From the NCBI GenBank assembly GCA_030142905.1, contig JASJOG010000066.1:248001-312000 (forward strand): a stretch of 64,000 nt of DNA. Reading direction: 5' to 3'. The stretch's first letter is position 1. Each line of letters begins with the position of its first letter. The notes beneath the pieces were generated by a model. That model was not told where the DNA came from. It saw only the letters and a list, made by a program, of their open reading frames with translations, and ran no database searches. Of the stretch, positions 1 to 8,665 are shown one piece after another. The DNA is from Heliopora coerulea (Eukaryota; Cnidaria; Anthozoa; Scleralcyonacea; Helioporidae). The translations under genes were made by a program, and so were the position numbers.

Positions 1-468
1 TGAACGAACCACGCAAATTTAAACACAATAACTGTAATTAATGTGATTACTCTGACCAGCCAGAGTAATCACAGCCAGACTACTCAGTAACGGTCTGACA
101 GTGAGATCGGTCAAAGCTGGTCAAACGGTCTGACAAGTCAAAGTTGGCACGACCAGTCAAAGTTGGTCGGATATTGAGATCAGTCAAAGTCGGACAGTCA
201 AAGAAGTCGAATTTGTCCTGAGACAAACACAACCTGACCTATACGATTAAGTTACGGTTATGCTCCACGGATAGGAGAATCTCACTGAATAAAACGAAGT
301 GAATTTGTGCTACCCTTTCATAGTCAAGTCTAAATTTAAGAGGTCACACGATCGATTCTTTCATCTTTGCGGCTATGATTTGGCGTTGTAGTACATTAAA
401 CCTTTAACAACATCATCCATTTTGACGACAGTTTCAAAATAACGGCCTTCTTCCACAAGTCGCCTCAC
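1..468. other. Left edge: mitofusin intron with short-period repeat
   Basis: No exon was recognised between the left edge and the mitofusin exon at 469-590, so this should be the start of the next intron. Positions about 90-205 carry a degenerate short-period repeat built on gtcaaagttggtc. The remainder shows no structure I can name. Confidence 0.5.
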
Positions 469-590
469 CTTTCTTTTTTTGCCCTTTCTTCGATCTTTTC
501 CATAATTCTTCTGATGGAAGTCGTAATTTGCATGCCTTGTACTGCGTGAGATTCAAACTTAGTTTGAATAGCAGATTTGGAAATGCATTC
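469..590 (-). CDS. MFN: Mitofusin exon (helical region after the GTPase domain)
   Basis: This is the furthest-downstream mitofusin exon visible; the gene continues past the left edge. Read on the minus strand it starts after a ttcctcag acceptor and ends AG|GTGAGG. It gives 40 codons plus two bases, starting ECISKSAIQTKFE and ending RAKKE, which matches the conserved mitofusin stretch just after the GTPase domain that leads into heptad repeat 1. Reading on past the donor hits an in-frame TGA at once, which supports the splice site. The preceding exon (4106-4176) ends on a complete codon, so the phases join cleanly. The family mediates outer-membrane fusion by GTP-driven trans-dimerisation. The transmembrane and second heptad parts are outside the window. 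Confidence 0.9.
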
Positions 591-964
591 CTGAGGAAGA
601 AAAAACGCCCAGCTTTATTCCAACATAAATTCAGTGGACAGTTCTTAATTTAATTTATGTTGAAGTTTTAATTTATTTGAGTTTATTTCCTTTGGTTATT
701 GGCTCTTCCCAACAGCCTAGACTCCCGATTTTAGGACTCCACGAATCACCATTTGACGTTGGCATCTGGGAAAACGTGAAAGTCTAACCGGTTACCGTAA
801 CAGACTGGAGGACAGCGCTTTCTCCTCAATAATTTCAAGACCTTGAATGGTGATCCGATGTAAGGTCGAACTCGTGTATCCCATCCCAGAATTTAGGGTA
901 GTGACCAATACACCCCAGTACCTGGTTCTTTAATCCCTTACGAAAATTCGTCACTATTTCAAAG

Positions 965-1175
965 AAGTGATTTCATGTGATCGCATCTGACCACACGAGA
1001 AAACAATTATGTTTCAGTTTCACATGTGGATAACTTTCGCACGTCCTTTTTCGCATTTTAAAGTTACTCACATGTTCAATTTGACATATAATTAAATTTC
1101 ACATGTTTTAAACATGTGGTTAGCATGTGATTCACATGTGTTCACATGTTTCTGTTTCAGATGCGAAATCTGGTA
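965..1175. repeat. acatgtg-rich short repeat patch
   Basis: There are about ten copies of cacatgt/acatgtg within 200 bases. Related ends (gatttcatgtgatcgcatctg near 967, cagatgcgaaatc near 1159) face each other as a weak inverted repeat, suggesting a small decayed MITE. A second acatgtg-rich patch lies at 3165-3425. Confidence 0.5.
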
Positions 1176-1310
1176 TATGGAATTTTTGACGGAGACATTG
1201 CTTTCAATAACGTCACTTGATAAAATTAACTTAAAATCCTAATATATTAATGTCAGAAATAAAAAGAGCAAGTCGGCTTTGTATTAATCTATTCAGGTCC
1301 ATACATGACT

Positions 1311-1383
1311 TTGGTATTTTACTCAGGCTAACGCCAGACGATTTTACTCGTCCAGGGGAGACCTCGTGGACAGGAAAGGGTTA
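1311..1383 (+). repeat. Dispersed repeat R1, copy 1
   Basis: About 70 bases with the pattern tactc..gctaacgccagacg, attttactcg, gacaggaaagggttaa. Similar copies occur at 2436, 8160, 37369 (minus), 37617, 48180 and 50640 (minus), with weak or partial copies near 21700, 28231 and 47846. No coding capacity. The family was recognised only by repetition inside this window. Confidence 0.7.
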
Positions 1384-1491
1384 AAGGTCAATTTCAAGGT
1401 CGTATCTTGAAAAACGAAGCACCAGTTGACTTCTGATGATCTCAAATCTTATAGTCTTTACCAGTCATCTGCCACCGTCCTGATTAACGTA

Positions 1492-2158
1492 CCTTATTTA
1501 TTCCAATAGATGCCCACTGTCTAATAAACGCCTCTCTCCAATATACGCCCCCTCAACTCATAAAAATGTTTAATAAACGTCCCCCCTCAAATAATTACCC
1601 CCTTTCAAGAAACGCACCCCAATAAACCGATTGGGCCCGTTTTAAAAATTGTGAAATCCTTCAAAACCTGCGCATTGACGGATCTGAAGATCACTTCATT
1701 CAATGTGTGAAAGAAGAACAGCCTTGTGAAGCTGGAGCTACTGCAGACAGCTCCAGTCTCAACTGTCAGTCCTGCAAGAATGCGTTCGACTCGATCCTTT
1801 CAAGGACATCGCTGATTCAGATGTTCAGGACGCAGATGATGAACGTTTTGTCGTTGAGTCTGATGCGATGACATAGAAATTGTGTGAAAATTTCATTGCT
1901 GAATTGTGTGGAAGACTTTTTGTTTTTATTCGCTCATTCTGATGCTGAGGGTGCACTTAACGAACCTTCTATCTTTTATTACTGACAATGATGACAGTGA
2001 AATTGACATTGTGTGAATATTTCTGTGAAATCGTGTCAATATTTTCTGTTTTTAAGGTTGAAATATTAAATTTTGAAATAAACGCACCTTTCTAATCAAC
2101 GCCTCCCTTTAGAGCTCAATTTTTTAAACACCCAGAGGGTCTATCGCAATAAACACGG
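1492..2158 (+). mobile_element. Decayed pogo/Tigger-like DNA transposon, internally deleted
   Basis: The element is flanked by TA on both sides (1490-1491 and 2159-2160). Its imperfect ends (ccttatttattccaatag and, inverted, ccgtgtttattgcgatag) resemble those of the element at 31350-31933. Both ends carry arrays of aataaacgcc-like units. The interior reads on the plus strand as RIDGSEDHFIQCVKEEQPC (from about 1669), followed by an acidic tail. That resembles the C-terminus of pogo/Tigger transposases, which end with an acidic region. No DDE catalytic core remains, so this is a non-autonomous or deleted copy. The family is inferred from the peptide and the TA target. Confidence 0.7.
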
Positions 2159-2435
2159 TATTTTAAATTACGCTGATTTACCAAATTTCAAAAAAACACC
2201 AAAACATCAGTTTTAAAGGTGCAACTCAAAAATTTTCGTCGACCCATAAGTTTCGCTTTTCACTGTATCATATATCTTGTTAATGTGTGCACGCGAGGGG
2301 AGCTAAATTTCGCAGCAGTGGATCAAAATATACATGGTGACCTTCTATTCAAGCAGACTGAAAGTATATTCATCAAAGAGAAGTTGAAACAGAAATAGCA
2401 ACCCTATTCGGTCCGTATCCAACTTTTTAAGTTTA

Positions 2436-2497
2436 CTTTGAATAGCGCCAAACAATTTTACTCGTCAAGAGGGACATCTTGGATCGGAAAGGGTTAA
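2436..2497 (+). repeat. Dispersed repeat R1, copy 2
   Basis: A degenerate copy of the 70-base R1 family: agcgccaaacaattttactc, then ggacatcttgg and ggaaagggttaa. Confidence 0.6.
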
Positions 2498-2511
2498 GGA
2501 TGGACTGCGTA

Positions 2512-3062
2512 ACATAGTGGTTCTTAAATCTTTTTGAATGAAAACCCACCTGCCTGATATTGAAACTTCTTGCCGCCCTCTGCTGAGCACACTCAGTCCC
2601 AGGTCTGTGGCCGTGCTAGTACCCAACCTCAGAGCAATATCGAACTGAATAACTGGAACATATACGTCATAATGTTTCCTTCCAAAGATAAAATATATAC
2701 AGGCTAAAATGGTAAATGGTTTTAATTAAAAAAAGTACAAAACGTTTTCCAAGCCATCATCATTGTAAAAATGCGCTTGACGTCGAAAACGTTTTGCACT
2801 TTTTTAATTAAAACTTTTTAATTTTTTAGCTTGTATATATTTTTGTAATATTTGTAGTTATTCATTTCGGTATTGCCGAGTTAGTCAGTCAGTGTCAGAT
2901 ATTAACACTAAATGACCACAAGAAACTTAAAAATGCTGTGGTGGTGAATGAGTGATGAATGCCCACCATTTGCATCCTGACGTACCTCCTCCAGCCGGGT
3001 TACTTCTATCGTACCCTCCCCACATTCTCTGAGCGCCCACTATAGGGGGTTACCACCCCAGT
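2512..3062 (+). repeat. Dispersed repeat R2, interrupted by a foldback
   Basis: The pieces 2512-2662 and 2850-3062 together match, inverted, the continuous stretch at 41862-42085. Shared blocks include the ccaggtctgtgg/ccacagaacccagg region, ttcggtattgccgagtt and aaatgctgtggtggt. The copy here is split by the foldback at 2686-2845, while the 41.9-kb copy lacks it. Confidence 0.65.
2686..2845. mobile_element. Small foldback element inserted in R2
   Basis: Two inverted arms of about 60 bases (gttttaattaaaaaaagtac and gtgcaaaacgttttc on opposite sides) surround a short centre containing catcatcattg. The right arm ends in tatatatttttg. The motif order, TGATGATGG followed by AAAACGTTTTG on the minus strand, recalls the ribozyme-bearing ends of Penelope-like elements, but no intact hammerhead core is left. 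The continuous R2 copy at 41.9 kb acts as an empty site. Confidence 0.6.
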
Positions 3063-3164
3063 TGAGAAAAGCTGGCGTAATATGTTAAAACAATTAGCTG
3101 TAAAAAGGATTTCAGGAAAATTAAATGCACACATAAATAAGGAAAACCGCCCTTGAGAAAGTCC

Positions 3165-3425
3165 CACATGCCAGATCTCACACATGAAATTGGAACATGT
3201 GACACTGAAACAAGTGAAATTGTTTTACAAGTCATCAAATGTGAACCATGTGTGCTATACTAACCACAGTGTGAAAACATGATAAAATAAATTACATGGG
3301 GAAACTTGAACATGTAAACAACGTAAGATTGTAAAAAATAAGAAAAACAATATGTAAAATAAATATGTAAAAATACCTATGTTCACATGTTGTCATATGA
3401 AAGAACACGTGTATAATCAAGTATA
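3165..3425. repeat. Second acatgtg-rich patch
   Basis: This patch contains repeated acatgtgaa and tgtgaa words over 260 bases, similar in wording to 965-1175. No coding signal is present. Confidence 0.45.
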
Positions 3426-3931
3426 ATTTTCCTACGTCAGACTGACTTTCTTCTCCAAACTAGCACTGAAAGGTGCAATCATCATGCAGGATTATCCCCA
3501 CGGAAAGAAAATGATTATATTTTATGATCATCCTTCCCAGGGTTTTCTTTTGGGAGTCCCTAGGACTCCTTTAACCAAAGGTTGTGTGTCCCAGAGGAAA
3601 AAGTAGGGGTCCCACAGCTAGTATTGTTTTAAATTCCAGGACTGAGAACAATATAATCTTTTGGCAAATAATTTATGGGACACAGTAATAAGGTATATTG
3701 GCCTATTGTATATAAATCAAAAGGGATTTTTTGCAGATCAACTCAGTTCTAAACTAATTTTTAGTAAACCACCATCGTAAAACACGTGCGTCCGAGAGGA
3801 CCCGTTCTCCTTGCTGTTTTGCGCCCCTTTTTCGTTTTTCAGCAACACAGTACGTCATGTACGCGCGTTTGCGCGTCAGGGAAATCCCTGATCTGCGGAC
3901 AAACTGTCAACAAGAGCAGTATTGGGTGAAT

Positions 3932-3936
3932 CGGCG

Positions 3937-3967
<31 letters not shown>

Positions 3968-4043
3968 TGTTTGTTTTTTGTTTGTTTGTTTTTTGTTTGT
4001 TTGTTTGTTTGTTTGTTTTTTGTTTTTTTTTGTTTTGTTTTTT
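3932..4043. repeat. (TTTG)n-type microsatellite
   Basis: A nearly pure run of tttg/tttttg units lies 60 bases from the mitofusin exon at 4106. Open frames on either strand here are products of the repeat and not genes. Confidence 0.95.
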
Positions 4044-4105
4044 CATGGCTAAACATATTGACATTATATGAGCATGAATAATGTCGAACTTTCTCGGACA
4101 TTTAC

Positions 4106-4176
4106 CTCGAACTTTCTCTCAAAATGCTCAAATTCCATCAGACGAGCTTGAAATCCTTCGGCATGAATAGCTGCTC
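4106..4176 (-). CDS. MFN: Mitofusin exon (end of GTPase region, EGFQARL motif)
   Basis: On the minus strand, after a T-rich tract and aatatag acceptor, two bases complete a codon and 23 codons follow. They read AAIHAEGFQARLMEFEHFE and then RKFE, ending at GAG|GTAAAT. The words EGFQ.R..EF..FERKFE are highly conserved in mitofusins and sit between the GTPase domain and the next helix, which is the exon at 469-590. The exon needs one base from the previous exon, but the exon at 11019-11126 ends on a full codon. At least one small exon is therefore missing between them. The spacing to family members suggests about 15 residues. Confidence 0.9.
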
Positions 4177-5459
4177 CTATATTAAAAAAAAAGTCTGTGA
4201 GGCGGTACGTTCAATTTATTCATAAATATGCCATCTCCAAACACATCCTTACCCCAAATGGTAATCCTGTATCACAGAAATAACAGTAAATTTTGCAGTA
4301 ATTTCGTATTCTAGTTCTATTACTCGGTGTGACCTCATTTTGGCAGTTCGCTCAGCTACTTGAGCCAAGTAGCTGCCAATTTGAGATACAGTTTTAAGAG
4401 AAAGAAATCTTCAGGAACCAAACACTTGATGGTGGAAAAAGAATTTTTCAAAGCTTGACCTCACTCCTGACATTTCGTTGACGAGAAAGTAAAAATTTAG
4501 TTCACGAGAAAGTAAAAATTTAGTTCCATAAATTACTTTTAATGAAAGGTTGCGTGAAATATACTACAAATATTTCATGGCTGCATTACGAAACTGGGTA
4601 ACAGAGTCTATAGAGTGGAAGGTCAACTTTTACTAGCGATTAGTGCGAGGTAGAATACGACAACAATCTGTTCCTAATAACTTCGTCTTCCGCACATCAT
4701 TCGGCGTTTTCATGACAATTATGAGATAGCAGTGACAATTTGTAAGAACAAACTTAGACTTCCGTACAACGCCTTTAAATTTAACTTATAATTTAAGAAA
4801 AACATACCGATTGTGTTACAAACAACACAGTTAACAGTTCATTATATTTCAAAAGTGGTCGTCTTAAACTACTAAGACAACCAAATCAATACGAAACGGA
4901 AAATTAAGAAACCTTTCAACTTTGAAAATCGTTAGTTCAATACACACTTTGCCTTCAATACTATCAATAAAGCATCTTGAAGTAAGTATGTATCTATATT
5001 TGTTCTGGATACCTCTAGCAGCAATAACTTAATGGTGTTCTAGGTCTAGTAAGGGCCGCCCCCGTTCATCCAGTGTTGCTACAACTAAGAAATTTGTAGC
5101 GATGCAAACCATACGCTGCATCATTTACTACCTGAATCTAATAACTAAATATATATCTGAGGAATGAGTGAAGATTTAATGTCCCGACTGGTAGAACTAA
5201 TAGACTGAAAAATAGTTTTACATATAGTAACAATAAATAACTTCTGGTTTTAACAATACTGTTTTGATTACTCTCTAAGGTCATATTATCAACTTATAAA
5301 ACCTTCATATAGTTTTCGTACTTAATTTATAACTGTTTTAGCTCTACAATTCGTACTCAATTCTTTTATAACTTTAATATAAAGATCAGAGCCCAGCTCA
5401 GAATTCTTAAGTGTATCGCCATAGTGAAAGAGGCAAGTCGAAAAGTTTTAAAACATGTT

Positions 5460-5494
5460 TACTGACGTTTCGTTGCGGCGTGCAACATCTTCAG
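5460..5494 (-). ncRNA. Hammerhead-like ribozyme core, left Penelope arm
   Basis: On the minus strand CTGAAGA (fits CUGANGA) is followed by a GTTGC/GCAAC hairpin, then GAAA. Next comes a two-pair stem AC/GT closing GTCA and a GTA at the expected cleavage triplet. Hammerhead ribozymes are known from Penelope-like terminal repeats. Stem I pairing is not evident, so activity is doubtful. Confidence 0.55.
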
Positions 5495-5792
5495 AGTGTA
5501 GGTTTACAGGGATGAGAAAAAACTATATATATATATATATATATATGAATCTATAATTACATATTGGAATAATTAGACGGCTAACCAATAGAAAACTGGG
5601 AGACGTGACAGGAAGTGACACGCTTACGGAAGAGGAAAGCATTAGAATAGAGAAAGAGGTGTGGAAGAGATATTTTCGTTGAGAGACGGTTTGTGTTTAG
5701 AAATAAGTAAACTCTCACGAATGAGGAGTTCAAAGTTAGAGGAAGACCTGCAGGAAGAAATGGTGGAAAAATCGTTAGGAGAAATGGCGTGA

Positions 5793-7332
5793 TTAGTCTG
5801 GCGAGTATGAGCCTGGATACTGGAAGTAGGAAAAAGAAGTGGTTGCTCGTTTCTTACCCGTCAAAGGCGAAACCCCCATGTGTTTTGAGATACGCGTGTG
5901 TAAGTGGCGTCGTGTTTGGCCCAAATACAATGCTCCACAGCACTGACACGTATATTTGTAGACAACACGCGATCTCATTAACATGGGGGTCCGGTCCTTG
6001 AAAGGAAAGAAACCGGACAACCGTCTTCCAGATGGAAAAATAAAACGCAAAGTAACTTGTGGGAAAGCAGATGAACATAGTTTAGAGACCTGTGTTCGGA
6101 TCTGGAGAGCATGTGATCCTGTGAAAGGAAGCTTAAAATAGATATTTTTCGAAGGAGAATCAGAATCTTTTGTGGGGGGACAAAACGAATGATCAAGAAA
6201 AAGACGGATGCAGCGATCAAGAAAAATCTCACGATAACCATTCCTAAGGAAGAATTTCTTAAGCTTAAGACGTTCAGCGTGAAAGTGGTGAAAGGAAGAA
6301 CATATTTTGAAGTAGCGATCAAGAAGAGTATAGACGAGATCACGCTTATACGATAACGGAACAAAACTATCAAAACTAGTGAACAAACCGGTAAAAGTAG
6401 GTTTCCGATAAACCGAAGTGGAAAAACCATCAGAACGATTAATCAAAGTGTCCAAAAAAGGAAGTGTAGAATCAATTTCTAACTCACTAGTAAACGTAAT
6501 ATTCGGATGCCGTGAGTTGAGATGATCTAGAAAAGGACCAACATGATTACGAGAGCGAAAAACAAAACAATCATCACTATAACGACGAAAGAAAAGAGGT
6601 TTAAATTCTAGAGGGCAGTTGGTTAACCAACTACGTTCGTAGAAAGCCAAGAAGATATTAGCAAATAAAGGACCAAGCGGGGAGCCCATGGCCACACCAT
6701 CGACTTGTTCGTAGAGTGAGTTGTTAAATAAAAAATGACCATTCTTAACACCTAAAACATAACAATTTACGTAATTGAAAAACGGAAAAGCCATGGTAAA
6801 GAGTGGCATTCTCAAAAGCTTTATTAACAATAATGTCAATGGTCTCGTCTCGTGGAACGTTAGTAAAAAGCGAGTTAACATCAAAGCTCGCCATAAATAT
6901 GTTATTAGTATCAAGGTTAGAAGCACGTAACTCCTCAAGGAAAGAAAACGTATCGGAAATTATAAAAGGACTGCTAAAGAGAGGTGTAAGAATAAAAACG
7001 AGAAATTTAGAAAGGTTATAGGAGTGAGTTGAGATGGCAGAAAGAATAGGTCTAAATGGAAGGTTAGCTTTGTGCACCTTAGGTAAGCCGTATAAAATGC
7101 CTGGTCTAGAGCCTGTTGGAGTTAAACGTTCGTATAGTTCCTCAGAGATTATGTTGTCTTTCTTAAGAGAGAGCAGGAAGTTGCGCAGATGTTGTTCTCG
7201 GCGAAGCGTTGTCTTCAGCGGGTCGGATAAAAGTGGCTTGAATTTCGAGGTGTCGGCAAGAATTTCACTTATTTTATTGTAGTAAACATTTTTGTCGACC
7301 AAGACGATTCCATTCCCTTTGTCTGGCTTCAT
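5793..7332 (-). pseudogene. Penelope-type reverse transcriptase with GIY-YIG endonuclease, frameshifted
   Basis: The first reading frame (7332 down to about 6750) starts at MKPDKGNGIVLVDK, the usual N-terminal RT region, and includes FDVNSLFTNVP (about 6885), the first catalytic aspartate motif. The frame then shifts by one base near 6750. The second frame gives QVDGVAMGSPLGP and the YSDD catalytic box (6581-6570). It ends in a GIY-YIG nuclease start, YKYTCQCCGALYLGQTRRHL with RISKHMG after it (5963-5874), including CxxC-like cysteines. PLE enzymes copy RNA at a nick made by this nuclease. Sequence upstream of the KPDKGNG motif is missing and is replaced by the inverted arm. The frameshift and truncation make this copy inactive. 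Confidence 0.92.
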
Positions 7333-7827
7333 GATTAAAATGTTTGGGTGATCGACATCGCGTGTTGTCTACAAATATACGTGTCAGTGCTGTGGAGCAT
7401 TGTATTTGGGCCAAACACGACGCCACTTACACACGCGTATCTCAAAACACATGGGGGTTTCGCCTTTGACGGGTAAGAAACGAGCAACCACTTCTTTTTC
7501 CTACTTCCAGTATCCAGGCTCATACTCGCCAGACTAATCACGCCATTTCTCCTAACGATTTTTCCACCATTTCTTCCTGCAGGTCTTCCTCTAACTTTGA
7601 ACTCCTCATTCGTGAGAGTTTACTTATTTCTAAACACAAACCGTCTCTCAACGAAAATATCTCTTCCACACCTCTTTCTCTATTCTAATGCTTTCCTCTT
7701 CCGTAAGCGTGTCACTTCCTGTCACGTCTCCCAGTTTTCTATTGGTTAGCCGTCTAATTATTCCAATATGTAATTATAGATTCATATATATATATATAGT
7801 TTTTTCTCATCCCTGTAAACCTACACT

Positions 7828-7862
7828 CTGAAGATGTTGCACGCCGCAACGAAACGTCAGTA
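7828..7862 (+). ncRNA. Hammerhead-like ribozyme core, right Penelope arm
   Basis: Inverted twin of the motif at 5460-5494, with an identical core: CTGAAGA at 7828-7834, stem II 7836-7840 with 7846-7850, GAAA 7851-7854, and the predicted scissile GTA ending at 7862. Stem I is weak or absent in the flanking bases. Confidence 0.55.
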
Positions 7863-8159
7863 AACATGTTTTAAAACTTTTCGACTTGCCTCTTTCACTA
7901 TGGCGATACACTTAAGAATTCTGAGCTGGGCTTTGATCTTTATATTACGATTACGCTTTCCGCCCGGAAAATCAATAGCCAAGACTTTTATAACTTTAAT
8001 ACAACTTGCAAAGTTTTCCCGCAATTCAGCCGTTTATGACTGCAATGGTGTAAACTTAATAAACTTCTTATATATCTTAAATATCTATCGAAACCAGAGT
8101 ACCCAAAGACAGCCTGCGATTTTTGGTAGACTCATAATTAAAAGTCATTTAACTTTGTA

Positions 8160-8226
8160 ATTTTACTCTGCCTAACGTCAGACGATTTTGCTTGTAAACG
8201 GAGACGTCTCCAACCGAAAAAGGTTA
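8160..8226 (+). repeat. Dispersed repeat R1, copy 3
   Basis: ttttactctgcctaacgtca, then gacgattttgcttg and ggttaa. A diverged copy of the R1 family. Confidence 0.6.
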
Positions 8227-8535
8227 AACAGACAACAGCAAGGACATGGTATCAAACTGTACTCGCAGAAGTGAAATTCATCATAGACTATAGAAGTCAA
8301 TTCACCTATAAACTTAACATACTTCGCTGAAAACTACCGAAAACCGCTGTCAGTCCCATCAACTGGATTAATGAAACGCTTGTTGATTCAGATCTTTATT
8401 TGACTGAATAAAAATTGTTATACGAAAAGGATTTTGACACCTGGAAGATTGTATCAGATAACACACGAAATTTTTTGAAATGGCTCAGCGATAAAAGTTT
8501 GTACATGCCCTACACATCAAAATAGACTACTTCCA

Positions 8536-8665
8536 TTTATTCCCCTGTTGGAAGAAAAATACTTATAAACAAAATAATTTCCATAAATTAGTCGATGTGT
8601 TGAACGTCGGAACTTTGAAGTTGTCCTCCAGATGTACTGTTTAGCATGTAGGTGCAAGTGGTCTA
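8536..8665 (+). repeat. Dispersed repeat R3, copy 1
   Basis: This contains the line gatgtgttgaacgtcggaac, then tttgaagttgtcctccagat. Related copies lie at 42185-42305 (same strand) and 60650-60715. No function recognised. Confidence 0.6.

Larger units (their letters stand above)
591..4105 (-). other. Mitofusin intron between the exons at 4106 and 469
   Basis: This 3.5-kb intron holds no recognisable exon. It contains an acatgtg-rich patch, a decayed pogo-like transposon, a composite dispersed repeat with a foldback inside it, and a TTTG microsatellite, each listed separately. The stretches 591-960, 2160-2435 and 3430-3930 show nothing else I can identify. Confidence 0.75.
5380..7984 (-). mobile_element. 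Penelope-like retroelement with inverted GIY-YIG arms
   Basis: A 17-base target duplication, cttttataactttaata, flanks the element at 5363-5379 and 7985-8001. The left arm (5380-5973) and right arm (7357-7942) are inverted copies of one another. The unique centre (5974-7356) encodes the reverse transcriptase on the minus strand. The inner ends of the arms coincide with the start of the GIY-YIG domain, so the right arm is an inverted copy of the element's 3' part: GIY-YIG tail, AT repeat, ribozyme-like motif and terminus. Inverted, 5'-truncated copies joined head to head are typical of Penelope-like elements. About 42 extra bases (ttacgattacgctttccg and on) lie only at the right end. The element sits in a mitofusin intron. 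Confidence 0.92.

Noticed and set aside
3857..4101. Phe/Cys-rich and Lys/Gln/Thr-rich ORFs on opposite strands
   Set aside because: Products of the TTTG microsatellite next to a mitofusin exon.
5789..6001. Plus-strand ORF and its twin at 7335-7541 (minus)
   Set aside because: These are antisense readings of the GIY-YIG part in each Penelope arm.
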